A stretch of 64,000 nt of DNA from Stenotrophomonas sp. Iso1 (GTDB taxonomy: Bacteria > Pseudomonadota > Gammaproteobacteria > Xanthomonadales > Xanthomonadaceae), in the NCBI RefSeq assembly GCF_027497995.1, contig NZ_JAODBT010000003.1:1-64000 (forward strand). Direction: 5' to 3'. Shown in pieces: positions 39,080 through 50,079 of the stretch (the first letter of the stretch is position 1; each line of letters starts with the position of its first letter). The notes under the pieces are model-generated. The model did no database searches and was not told where the DNA came from. It was given only the letters and a program-made list of their open reading frames with translations. A program made the position numbers and the translations under genes.

Positions 39080-39895
39080 TCAGCCGCGCGTTATCGCCGC
39101 GCGGATCGCCCGCAGTTGTTGTTTGACGGCTTGTTGCTGCGCGGCATCCATGCGCAGCAAAGCCTTTTGCCCCACCGACAGCGACTGCAGTGCAGGATCG
39201 ACAAAACGGTACTTGCCCTTGCCATCCGGCTCGACCGTCAGCGGCCGTGCCGGCTCGGGCGTCTGCAGCAGGTGATCAATCACCGCCACCAGCCGGTCAT
39301 TGAAATGCCCATCGGGATGGCCGATATCGCGGTACGCCTGCTGCACCAGCGGGTAGAAGCGCACATAGGCCGCAGCGATGGCCGAAGCATCCGTGCGGGT
39401 GAAGGCATCCACCCACGGTGCATAACGTGCGGCATTGGCGGCGGCCAGTTGCTCGCCCCCGGCAGTGCCTGCTTCCAGCACCAACGTGCCGGGTACCGGT
39501 CGCAGTGCCATGGCTGCGCTTGGCATGCTCGGCTGGGTGAGGTTGTCGATATGCACCACCACACGCTGGATCACGTGCTCGCGCAGCAACAGGGACAAGG
39601 CCTCGCCCGGGAGCAGCCCACTCAACGCTTGCCACGCCGATTCATCGCTGTCAGCCAACGCCGGCAGCGCCGCATCGGCGGCCGCTTCCAGCGGGTGATG
39701 CGGCCCCACGGGTTGTTCCGGCGCAGATGTTGCTGGCGTTGCCGGGCTTACGGGGGGCTCCAGCGGCGGCACTGTTGCTGACGCGGCCTGACGCAGCTGT
39801 GCCACGTCATCGCGGAACAACCACCACCCCGCACCGCCCACAGCGACAACGCCCACCACGACCCACGGCCACACGATTGTTTTGCGTTTTTCCAT
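39080..39895 (-). CDS. DUF3014 domain membrane protein
   Basis: From ATG 39895 this 271-residue protein has a basic start (MEKRKTIVWPW), one transmembrane helix (about 9-28), a Pro/Ala/Thr-rich linker (about 45-75) and the DUF3014 domain (about 80-270), with the phrase YVRFYPLVQQAYRDIG. The topology predicts a periplasmic domain anchored in the inner membrane. DUF3014 has no known function. An upstream start would add 20 residues before the membrane helix. It lies downstream of clpB's start region and is read in the same direction as clpB. Confidence 0.85.
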   Translation of the reverse strand: MEKRKTIVWPWVVVGVVAVGGAGWWLFRDDVAQLRQAASATVPPLEPPVSPATPATSAPEQPVGPHHPLEAAADAALPALADSDESAWQALSGLLPGEALSLLLREHVIQRVVVHIDNLTQPSMPSAAMALRPVPGTLVLEAGTAGGEQLAAANAARYAPWVDAFTRTDASAIAAAYVRFYPLVQQAYRDIGHPDGHFNDRLVAVIDHLLQTPEPARPLTVEPDGKGKYRFVDPALQSLSVGQKALLRMDAAQQQAVKQQLRAIRAAITRG

Positions 39896-39985
39896 CACTT
39901 GCACCTCTATTGCATGTGATGGTGTGACCCGGGCAATCCCGGCGGGTTCCCCCACCGGTTCAATTCATCAGATCCAGCGCGAAAT

Positions 39986-41566
39986 TCAGCGCGGTTTCTG
40001 CAGCGACATCAGGCCGATCACCAGTGCCAGCACTGCATAAGCCGCGCTCACCTGCAGGGTGATCGACTGGCGCAGGCCTTCCAACTGCCACGGCAGATAA
40101 ATGCCGCCGCGTGGATCGGTGGAATGGATCACACCAAACACACTGAGCACGGCCGCCGCCAGCAGCAGGCTCACCGCCACGCCCGGGCGGCGCTCGATCA
40201 AGGCCACCAGGGCTGCCGCCCACAACATCGCGCTGATGATGAAGCCGTTGCCCAGTAGCTGCAGCGTGGCCACATCCGACAGCCCGTGGCCATCGACGGC
40301 GGCATACAGTGCGGCAGCCGCCTCCGGGCTCACCCACGTGCCGAACTTGATGTTGATCAGATAAGCAATGGCGGGCAGGAACGCCAGTGCCACGGCGATT
40401 GCGTGCTCGCGCTTGGTCTGCTGGAAGGCCTGCACGGTGATATCGAGGCCGACAAACACGATGATTGGTGCCAGCACTGCCACCGGAAGCCACTGGACCA
40501 GCCCCGCCACCACACCCAGCATCCCGCCGATGCCGATGAACAGGCCGGTCAGTAGCGTGTAACCAGTCCGCGCGCCCAGACGCTTGTACGCAGGCTGGCC
40601 AATGTAAGGCGTGGTCTGCGCCACGCCGCCGCAGACGCCCGCCACCAGTGTGGCGATGGCTTCAACCAGCAGCACGTCGCGGGTGCGGTAATCGTCGCCG
40701 GCAGCGCGTGCGCTCTCGGCGACATTGATACCGCCCACCACCATCAGTAGGCCGAACGGCAACAACAGCGACAGATACGGCACCGTCAGTGGCAGGCCTT
40801 CGACAAAACCCAGCGTCGGCAGCGGCAAGGCGACGGCAAACGAAATCGCAGGCGGCCACTGGAAGCCAGTCAGGGCACCGGCCGCACCCAAGCCGTAATA
40901 CAGCGCCACGCCCACCAGTAGAGAAAACAGCACGCCCGGCAGACGCAGCGGTACCACGCCGCGCGCGACCAGCACGTACAGCAGCACACCCAGCGTCACC
41001 AGGCCGACCAGCGGCTGGCGCATGCTTTCGATCAACGGCAGGAAACCCAGCAGGGTCAGCGCGGCGCCACCAATGGAACCCAGCAGCGCAGCACGCGGCA
41101 CATGCCGGGTGACCGCATCGCCGACGAAGGACAGCACCAGCTTGAGCAGGCCCATCACCACCAGCGAGGCCATGCCCAACTTCCATGTGGCCATCGCCGC
41201 CGTGTGTGGATCCATGCCCACTTGTTTGAAGCCGACAAACGCCGGGCCCAGCACCAGCAGCGCCATACCGATGCTGGTCGGCGCATCCAGCCCCAACGGC
41301 ATCGCGGTGACGTCGTCGCGGCCAGTGCGCGCTGCCAGACGGTGCGCCATCAGCGTGTACATCAGGTTGCCGATCAGCACGCCGAAGGCGGTGCCGGGGA
41401 ACATGCGGCCGAACACCACATCGGCCGGGAACTGGAAGATGCCCACCAGCGCCATCGCGATGAAGCCGAGGATGGACAGGTTATCGACCACCAGGCCGAA
41501 GAAACCGTTGAGGTCACCGGCGACGAACCAGCGCGTGCGCGATGCTGAAGATGCGGGGGAATTCAT
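39986..41566 (-). CDS. NCS2-like (xanthine/uracil-type) permease
   Basis: The 526-residue polytopic protein has about 12-14 hydrophobic segments. The N-terminal DLNGFFGLVVDNLSILGF, the GDDVTAMPLGLDAP loop and the TTPYIGQPAYKRLGARTGYTL stretch place it in the nucleobase/sulfate permease superfamily. The substrate is not known, and close relatives are generally annotated only as permeases. It ends about 90 bp before the DUF3014 gene. Confidence 0.75.
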   Translation of the reverse strand: MNSPASSASRTRWFVAGDLNGFFGLVVDNLSILGFIAMALVGIFQFPADVVFGRMFPGTAFGVLIGNLMYTLMAHRLAARTGRDDVTAMPLGLDAPTSIGMALLVLGPAFVGFKQVGMDPHTAAMATWKLGMASLVVMGLLKLVLSFVGDAVTRHVPRAALLGSIGGAALTLLGFLPLIESMRQPLVGLVTLGVLLYVLVARGVVPLRLPGVLFSLLVGVALYYGLGAAGALTGFQWPPAISFAVALPLPTLGFVEGLPLTVPYLSLLLPFGLLMVVGGINVAESARAAGDDYRTRDVLLVEAIATLVAGVCGGVAQTTPYIGQPAYKRLGARTGYTLLTGLFIGIGGMLGVVAGLVQWLPVAVLAPIIVFVGLDITVQAFQQTKREHAIAVALAFLPAIAYLINIKFGTWVSPEAAAALYAAVDGHGLSDVATLQLLGNGFIISAMLWAAALVALIERRPGVAVSLLLAAAVLSVFGVIHSTDPRGGIYLPWQLEGLRQSITLQVSAAYAVLALVIGLMSLQKPR

Positions 41567-41630
41567 GGGGATATCGTCTGCAGGGCCGGCACGGTCAGCG
41601 CCAGCGGGAAAGGTTGGGGAAGGCGAAGGC

Positions 41631-42512
41631 TCATGGCTGCTCAGGCAGTTTCACCCAGCCCAGGATCGGGTCACGCGCGGGATTCTGGTAACGCACTTGC
41701 AGCCAACCATCGGCCGCGTCCAGCAGTTCCACCTTGTCACCCTTGACCAGATAACGCTTGGTGGTGGCATCGCCGGAGCGGCTGTACAGCGGCAACCGTA
41801 CCGGAACGACACTTGCGATACGGCCTTTCAACGGTGCGTTGGAATCGGGTGCCTCCAGGCCATTGCTGATCGCATGTTCGAGCATCTTGCCGGCGGGGTC
41901 GTGGGTGCTCCAGACCGCCGGCACGTCCATGTCTTCGGATGCATCCACCGCCAGCACGCGCGCCAGCAACTCGGTATCCACAAACGCCGTACGCATGGTG
42001 CGGAACAGGTAAAGCGTCGGCCCGTTGTAGCGGTAGATGTCGGTGTACCACATCGGCCCGCTGCGGCAGCTGCTGGTCAGGGTGCGGGTTGTCGCGTCCG
42101 GCTGTAGCGACCAGAAACCATCGCAATTGAGGTTGGCGCCGCTAGGCGGGGCCAGCGCGCGGAACGCTCCGCTGGCGGGCTCGTAGAGATACACGACCAC
42201 GGATTCGTTGACCTGGCCCAACGTGGCACTGGAGTCCAGGTCCTGATAACCATCGAAGTTGTAATCGGCGTGGCCCAGCCGCGAGTGACCTTCCTCGTCG
42301 GATGCCGCTTGCAGCTGCTGACGATGTGCCGACCGCGTGGTGCCAACCTCGATGCGGCCGTCCTCCAGCAACCGCGCATGCGCGGTCACGCCCGGTGATA
42401 CGTCGAAGCGGATGTCACTGTCATCGGTCGCGAGCGCGCCTAGCGGCAGAAGCGCCATGCCTGCAAGCAGCAGGCAGCGTGCGGCGTGGCGTAAGAAGTT
42501 CAGTTGCGTCAT
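41631..42512 (-). CDS. Exported protein with C-terminal SH3-like domain
   Basis: The 293-residue product has a Sec signal peptide (about 1-28, ending GALA). The middle contains HADYNFDGYQDLD, an FG-GAP-like calcium loop of the kind seen in XAC2610-type exported proteins. The C-terminal ~70 residues (SRSGDATTKRYLVKGDKVELLDAADGWLQVRY) look like a bacterial SH3 fold. Such proteins often interact with cell wall or lysozyme-like targets; that is an inference here. It lies between the permease and a DUF3574 gene. Confidence 0.75.
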   Translation of the reverse strand: MTQLNFLRHAARCLLLAGMALLPLGALATDDSDIRFDVSPGVTAHARLLEDGRIEVGTTRSAHRQQLQAASDEEGHSRLGHADYNFDGYQDLDSSATLGQVNESVVVYLYEPASGAFRALAPPSGANLNCDGFWSLQPDATTRTLTSSCRSGPMWYTDIYRYNGPTLYLFRTMRTAFVDTELLARVLAVDASEDMDVPAVWSTHDPAGKMLEHAISNGLEAPDSNAPLKGRIASVVPVRLPLYSRSGDATTKRYLVKGDKVELLDAADGWLQVRYQNPARDPILGWVKLPEQP

Positions 42513-42567
42513 CAAATGCGTCGTTTGCGGCGGGGACAGGGACGCAGGCTAGCCGATCCGGCGGTGA

Positions 42568-43050
42568 TCAGAACGAAACCTCCACCGCCTGCCTGGCCCA
42601 CAGCACCGACTGGTGTTTGGTGGCCTGCTTCCACGCCAGGCGAATGGCCTCTATGTCGTTGCGCCGCTGCGGGGTGTCCTCATGCAATACCACCAGCACC
42701 TTGGTACGCAGGCGGTTCGGCTCCGGCGCACCACGGAACAGCCATTGGCCGTAGGCATCGAACACGGTCAGGCCATCCGGAAAGCGTGGCGTCACTTCCT
42801 TGTCCAGGAAGGCCTTCCACTGCGCATCGCTGATCGCATCCGTCTGCTCACGCGCGGACACGCCGCTTTCTTCGCCCACGCCGAAGTACAGCTCGCTGCG
42901 CACCCAGCCACCGGCTTCCGCCGGGCGCTGCGCATCGCCATGCAATGCGGCGCTGGCCTGCGGCTCGGTCGAGGGCTTGGCCGGCGACGCGGCAATGGCA
43001 GTGCCGGCAACGCACAGCAGCAGGGGAAGAACAACGGCATGCAACTTCAT
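42568..43050 (-). CDS. Exported DUF3574 protein
   Basis: From ATG 43050 the 160-residue protein has a Sec signal peptide (about 1-22, ending GTAIAA). The mature domain carries WVRSELYFGVG, FLDKEVTPRFPDGLTVFDAYGQW and LVVLHEDTPQRRNDIEAIRLAWKQ, which are the DUF3574 landmarks. Function is unknown. It lies 55 bp upstream of the SH3-like gene on the same strand, so the two may form an operon. Confidence 0.88.
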   Translation of the reverse strand: MKLHAVVLPLLLCVAGTAIAASPAKPSTEPQASAALHGDAQRPAEAGGWVRSELYFGVGEESGVSAREQTDAISDAQWKAFLDKEVTPRFPDGLTVFDAYGQWLFRGAPEPNRLRTKVLVVLHEDTPQRRNDIEAIRLAWKQATKHQSVLWARQAVEVSF

Positions 43051-43237
43051 GGAAAACCTCCGAGAACAGGAAATACGGTGGCATCCATTGCACCGCTGGG
43101 GATATCGCACTTGGCCATGACCTGATTACCAATAGGGCTTGCCACCGACCGTGCGTTAACGCGAAGATAATATATCGCTTCATCCGGATGGATGTAAGCA
43201 TTTCTTTCTCCCCTCCCCAATGTCTCCCGGAGTTTCC

Positions 43238-45673
<2,436 letters not shown>

Positions 45674-45700
45674 GGCGAGAAAAAACCAAGCCTATTCACG

Positions 45701-45722
45701 CCTCTCCCGCGCGCGGGAGAGG
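45701..45722. repeat. Single palindromic repeat, likely terminator
   Basis: CCTCTCCCGCG-CGCGGGAGAGG is a perfect 22-bp dyad, 27 bp after the receptor stop. It is a lone copy of the palindrome that forms the multi-copy clusters elsewhere. It lacks a T-run. Confidence 0.75.
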
Positions 45723-45882
45723 CATTGGTTCAGCACGAATCGATTCACCGCTTTTATGCGCGAAACAGCCTCCAGGTGAGGGAAGCGTTTAAACATCATT
45801 CATCCCGATTTAACAGCCCTGCGCGTCCCTTACGCCTACCGGTCGAACTCCGCCCGGTCCATCCCGTCGTTTGGAGGCGCAT

Positions 45883-47214
45883 ATGTTCGAGTCCCTGATT
45901 CGCGAAGCGGCCAACCGCTTTCACCTGGGCGACAACGCAGGACGCCTCGTGCGCCTGCTTGCCGATACCATCTTCGATCCTGCCAACGGCGGCTTTTCCG
46001 GGTTGCGAAAGCGCTTTGCAGACGCTGGCCTGGACGATCTGTTCGCCTCATGGATCGGCAAAACACCCGGCGACAATGTGCTGCAACCGGACCAATTCAG
46101 TGCCGGCTTCGGCCAGAACCTGGCAAGCGGCATCGCCAGCAAACTCGGCATCCCCGCTGCAGCGGTGAACATGGCCGGTGCCTGGTTACTACCCAAGATG
46201 GTCGGCCAACTGACCGCTGGCGGCAGCGTCCCCACTTCTCGCCCGGCCGACTACGACCGCTGGTTTGGAGCCACCACACCTGCCGCGGGCTATGCCGGCT
46301 CGGCCACGGCTGCCACCGCCAGCTCCGGTGGTTGGTGGAAATGGCTGATCCCTTTACTGATCCTGCTGGCCGCGTTCCTGGCGTTCCGCAGCTGCAAGAA
46401 GGAAGAAGCCGTCGTACCTCCACCGGTTGAACCTGCCGCCACCACGCAACCCGCTGCACCCGTCGCGCAGACCAACCCCCGCTTTGGCTTCGAGAACGTC
46501 GATGGCAAGGTGATGGTCAATGGCCAAGTGGCCAGCGACGCCGACAAAACCCGCCTGTGGGATGCATTGAAAGCCACCTTCGGTGAGGCCAACCTCAGCG
46601 GCAACATTGCGGTGGACCCGACCACGCTCCCGGCAGACTGGATGGACAAGCTGATCACCGCGCTGCCGGATTTGAAGGCAAGCGGACTGAAGTTCGGGTT
46701 CGATGGCAACAAGCTCAACATCGACACCAGTGGCCTCCCGGAGGCGGACCGCTTCACCGTCAGCGAGAAACTGCGCAGCCTGTTCGGTGGCTTCGAGATC
46801 AGCGGGCTGTGGGACCGCGCCGCCGCTGCGATGGCCGGGCTCAAGGCCGGTTTCAGTGGCGACGATCTGGTCAAGGCGCTGAACCTGATGAACATCTACT
46901 TCGACACCGGTTCGGCGACGATCTCGCGTGACAGCTCGGAAACGCTGACCAATGCTGCCAATGCGATCAAGCAGGCACCGGCCGGCACCCGCATCGAAGT
47001 GGGTGGCCACACCGACAACACCGGCGATGCCGCTGCCAACGTCACCCTGAGCCAGCAACGTGCCGACGCGGTGGTTGCAAGACTCGGCGAACTGGGCGTG
47101 GCAGCGGATTCGCTGACCGCCAAGGGCTATGGCCAGGACAAGCCGCGTGCCAGCAACGATACCGACGAGGGCAAAGCGCAGAACCGTCGTATCGAGTTCA
47201 CAGTGGCGAAGTAA
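45883..47214 (+). CDS. Inner-membrane-anchored OmpA-family protein with YidB-like N-terminus
   Basis: The start at ATG 45883 follows GGAGG at 45873-45877. The 443-residue protein has an N-terminal helical, YidB/DUF937-like region (about 1-115), a single transmembrane helix (about 151-170), a Pro/Ala linker and a BON-like middle region (about 195-330). A C-terminal OmpA peptidoglycan-binding domain (about 335-443) carries NIYFDTGSATIS, GGHTDNTGDAAAN and NRRIEFTVAK. With no signal peptide before the helix, the N-terminus should be cytoplasmic and the OmpA domain periplasmic. That would link cytoplasm and cell wall. Confidence 0.88.
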   Translation: MFESLIREAANRFHLGDNAGRLVRLLADTIFDPANGGFSGLRKRFADAGLDDLFASWIGKTPGDNVLQPDQFSAGFGQNLASGIASKLGIPAAAVNMAGAWLLPKMVGQLTAGGSVPTSRPADYDRWFGATTPAAGYAGSATAATASSGGWWKWLIPLLILLAAFLAFRSCKKEEAVVPPPVEPAATTQPAAPVAQTNPRFGFENVDGKVMVNGQVASDADKTRLWDALKATFGEANLSGNIAVDPTTLPADWMDKLITALPDLKASGLKFGFDGNKLNIDTSGLPEADRFTVSEKLRSLFGGFEISGLWDRAAAAMAGLKAGFSGDDLVKALNLMNIYFDTGSATISRDSSETLTNAANAIKQAPAGTRIEVGGHTDNTGDAAANVTLSQQRADAVVARLGELGVAADSLTAKGYGQDKPRASNDTDEGKAQNRRIEFTVAK

Positions 47215-47237
47215 GGTCTGATGCAATGGTTGACGAC

Positions 47238-47265
47238 AAACCGGCCGACAGGCCGGTTTGTTTTT
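47238..47265 (+). terminator. Rho-independent terminator after the OmpA-family gene
   Basis: AAACCGGCC-GACA-GGCCGGTTT is followed by GTTTTT, 24 bp after the stop codon. Confidence 0.9.
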
Positions 47266-47291
47266 GCTTGTACGAAAAAAACTTAAGAGCT

Positions 47292-47429
47292 GCCCTCACC
47301 CCAACCCCTCTCCCGCAAACGGGAGAGGGGCTTACATCCTGCGCAGTGATGGCGAAAAGGCCCAAGCCCCAAGCAAAAATGATCTACTCCCCTCTCCCCC
47401 GCGCGGGAGAGGGGTTGGGGTGAGGGTGC
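47292..47429. repeat. Palindromic repeat cluster 3 (inverted pair)
   Basis: Two copies of the CTCTCCCG/CGGGAGAG palindrome face each other: GCCCTCACCCCAACCCC at the left and GGGGTTGGGGTGAGGG at the right, with about 60 bp of unique sequence between. It fills the gap between the OmpA-family gene and otsB. The rest of 47215-47525 holds only the terminator. Confidence 0.85.
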
Positions 47430-47525
47430 TTTTCTAAGGGGTGAAGGTGCTTCTAAACGGCCGAAATGAGACCACTTCCAACCGCCCTTACCTCCCCCTA
47501 ACAACCATTGCGGCATAGTGCCCGC

Positions 47526-48281
47526 ATGCTCGAAGAACTACAGCGGCCGCTACCCCCGGCGCTGGCGAACAACGATGCGCTGTTTCTGGATGTCGATGGC
47601 ACCTTGGTCGCGTTTGCCGACCATCCTGACAAAGTGATGCCAGCCGACGAACTGCCGCACCTGTTGTCCGTACTCGCGCTCCAGCTCAACGGTGCACTGG
47701 CTTTGGTCAGTGGGCGGAGTATCGCGCAGCTCGACACATTGTTCGCCCCGCTCCGCCTACCAGCCGCCGGACTGCACGGCGCCCAGTTGCGACGCCACGC
47801 CACGGACGAAACACCTCAATCTGAGACTGCCCATTGGCTGCACGCGCTGCATCTTCAGGCGGAGAAGCTGGCGCATCAACACCCCGGCATGCTGGTGGAA
47901 AACAAAGGCCAGGCGCTTGCCCTGCATTGGCGCAACGCGCCCGATGCAGCGGCAGCCGTCCACGCATTCGCGCATGCACAGCTTCCCCGTTTGCCCGGTG
48001 TTCGATTGCAGCCCGGCAACCACGTCATCGAGTTCATCACCGCCGAACACGACAAAGGCCAGGCACTGCTCGCACTGATGGATTCGGCGCCTTTCGCCGG
48101 CCGTCGCCCGGTATTCGTGGGTGACGATCTGACCGACGAGCACGGCTTCGCCATCGCCGAACAACTGCACGGCCACGGCGTTCTGGTCGGCACGCGTGCC
48201 AACAGCCATGCCCGTTATGCGTTGCCCAATGTGGCAGCGGTGCATGCCTGGCTACGCGATGCCGCACCTCATCCCATATGA
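47526..48281 (+). CDS. otsB: Trehalose-6-phosphate phosphatase OtsB
   Basis: OtsB removes phosphate from trehalose-6-phosphate. From ATG 47526 the protein has 251 residues of the HAD superfamily: motif I FLDVDGTLV (about 21-29, nucleophilic Asp), motif II LVSGRSIAQL and motif IV VFVGDDLTDEHGF. An earlier TTG would add six residues. It is the first gene of a three-gene trehalose operon and ends 16 bp before the GH15 gene. Confidence 0.95.
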   Translation: MLEELQRPLPPALANNDALFLDVDGTLVAFADHPDKVMPADELPHLLSVLALQLNGALALVSGRSIAQLDTLFAPLRLPAAGLHGAQLRRHATDETPQSETAHWLHALHLQAEKLAHQHPGMLVENKGQALALHWRNAPDAAAAVHAFAHAQLPRLPGVRLQPGNHVIEFITAEHDKGQALLALMDSAPFAGRRPVFVGDDLTDEHGFAIAEQLHGHGVLVGTRANSHARYALPNVAAVHAWLRDAAPHPI

Positions 48282-48297
48282 ACCCAGGAGGACATTC

Positions 48298-50079
48298 ATG
48301 TACCAGGCCAACCTTGATCTGGCCGTCGTCGGCAATGGCAGCTACGGTGCATTGATCGATAAACGTGCACGCGTGGTCTGGGGTTGTCTGCCTGCGTTTG
48401 ATGGTGATCCCGCGTTCTGCGCGCTGCTGTCCCCTCGCGATCATGACGGCGGTGACTTTGGCATCGAGCTGGAAGATTTCGCCGACAGCGAGCAGCACTA
48501 CATCGCCAACACCGCCATCCTCCGCACCGTACTTCGCGACGCCCAAGGCGCTGAAGTAGAAGTCATCGATTTTGCACCGCGCTGGAAGCGCAATGGCCGC
48601 CTTTACCGGCCACCGAGCCTTATCCGTCGCATTCGCCCACTGTCGGGCAGCCCGCGCATTCGCGTGCGGGCGCGGCCGCTGGCCGACTGGGGCGCACGCG
48701 TGCCTGAAACCACCTGGGGCAGCAATCACATGCGTTGGTTGCTGCCCGAATTCACCCTGCGCCTGACCACCGACGTGCCGGTGCGCTTCGTTCGTGACGG
48801 CACGCCGTTTGTGCTCTCGCATCCCATGGAATTCATCCTCGGCGTCGATGAGACGCTGGACCGCACCCTCGCCGGATACGCGCAAGAAGCACAGCAGCGC
48901 ACCACGGAGTACTGGCGCGAATGGGTGCGTTATCTCTCCATCCCGCTGGAATGGCAGGACGCAGTGATCCGCAGTGCCATCACCTTGAAACTGTGCCAGT
49001 ACGAGGACAGCGGCGCGATCATCGCCGCCATGACCACCTCCATCCCGGAGGCACCAGGCAGCATCCGCAACTGGGACTATCGCTACTGTTGGCTGCGCGA
49101 TGCCGCCTTCGTCGTGCGCGCACTCAACCGCTTGGGCGCCACCCGTTCGATGGAAGGCTTCCTGCACTACATCTTCAATCTCGCCACCAGCGATGGCAGC
49201 CTGCAGCCGCTGTATGGCATCGGGATGGAGGACAAACTGGACGAACACGAAGTGCCGTCCCTAGCCGGTTATCGCGGTATGGGCCCGGTACGACGCGGCA
49301 ACCTGGCCTGGGTGCAGAAACAGCACGACGTCTATGGCTCGGTGGTGTTGGCTTCAACGCAATTGTTCTTCGACCAACGTTTGGAAGCACAGGGCGATGC
49401 CCACATGTTCGCGCGTCTGGAGCCGCTGGGAGAACGCGCCTTCGCCCTGCACGATGTCCCCGACGCCGGCTTGTGGGAGTTCCGTGGCCGCACTTCCGTA
49501 CACACCTATACCTCAGCGATGTGCTGGGCAGCCTGCGACCGCCTGTCCAAGATCGCCAACCGCCTGCAACTGCACGAACGCACCACGCATTGGCGCGAAC
49601 GTGCCGACGCCATTCAACAGCGTGTGCTGGCGCGCGGCTGGAATCCGCTGCGCGGCCATTTCACTGACACCTGGGACGGCCAGCATCTGGATGCCTCGTT
49701 GCTGCTGCTGGCCGACATCGGCTTCATCGACGCGATGGACCCGCGCTACGTTGCCACGGTCCACGCCATCGGCCGCGACCTCAAACATGGCAACGCGCTG
49801 TTCCGCTATATCGCCCCCGATGACTTCGGCACGCCGGAAACCAGCTTCACCATCTGCACGTTCTGGTACATCGACGCGCTGGCTGCCATCGGCCACCTGG
49901 AGGAAGCGCGTCAGATGTTCGAGAACGTCCTGGCACAGCGCAACCACGTCGGCCTGTTGTCAGAAGACCTGGCCTTCAGCGACGGCGAGCAATGGGGGAA
50001 TTTCCCGCAGACCTACTCACATGTTGGGCTGATCACCGCCGCGATGCGCTTGTCGCGCAACTGGCAGGAGGCCTCGTGA
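48298..50079 (+). CDS. Glycoside hydrolase family 15 enzyme in the trehalose operon
   Basis: This 593-residue protein starts at ATG 48298 after a strong AGGAGG (48286-48291). It has the N-terminal beta-sandwich (about 1-210) and the (alpha/alpha)6 catalytic barrel. The barrel carries RNWDYRYCWLRDAAF (about 256-272), Glu394 in GLWEFRGRTSVHTYTS as probable general acid and Glu556 in GLLSEDLAF as probable base. GH15 enzymes are glucoamylases, and some bacterial members are trehalases. Its position between otsB and otsA favours a role with trehalose or a related glucoside. It lacks a signal peptide, so it should be cytoplasmic. Its stop overlaps the otsA start. Confidence 0.92.
   Translation: MYQANLDLAVVGNGSYGALIDKRARVVWGCLPAFDGDPAFCALLSPRDHDGGDFGIELEDFADSEQHYIANTAILRTVLRDAQGAEVEVIDFAPRWKRNGRLYRPPSLIRRIRPLSGSPRIRVRARPLADWGARVPETTWGSNHMRWLLPEFTLRLTTDVPVRFVRDGTPFVLSHPMEFILGVDETLDRTLAGYAQEAQQRTTEYWREWVRYLSIPLEWQDAVIRSAITLKLCQYEDSGAIIAAMTTSIPEAPGSIRNWDYRYCWLRDAAFVVRALNRLGATRSMEGFLHYIFNLATSDGSLQPLYGIGMEDKLDEHEVPSLAGYRGMGPVRRGNLAWVQKQHDVYGSVVLASTQLFFDQRLEAQGDAHMFARLEPLGERAFALHDVPDAGLWEFRGRTSVHTYTSAMCWAACDRLSKIANRLQLHERTTHWRERADAIQQRVLARGWNPLRGHFTDTWDGQHLDASLLLLADIGFIDAMDPRYVATVHAIGRDLKHGNALFRYIAPDDFGTPETSFTICTFWYIDALAAIGHLEEARQMFENVLAQRNHVGLLSEDLAFSDGEQWGNFPQTYSHVGLITAAMRLSRNWQEAS

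Noticed and set aside
49992..50075. Earlier start for OtsA
   Set aside because: It lies inside the GH15 coding sequence, and the GTG at 50076 gives the canonical N-terminus.
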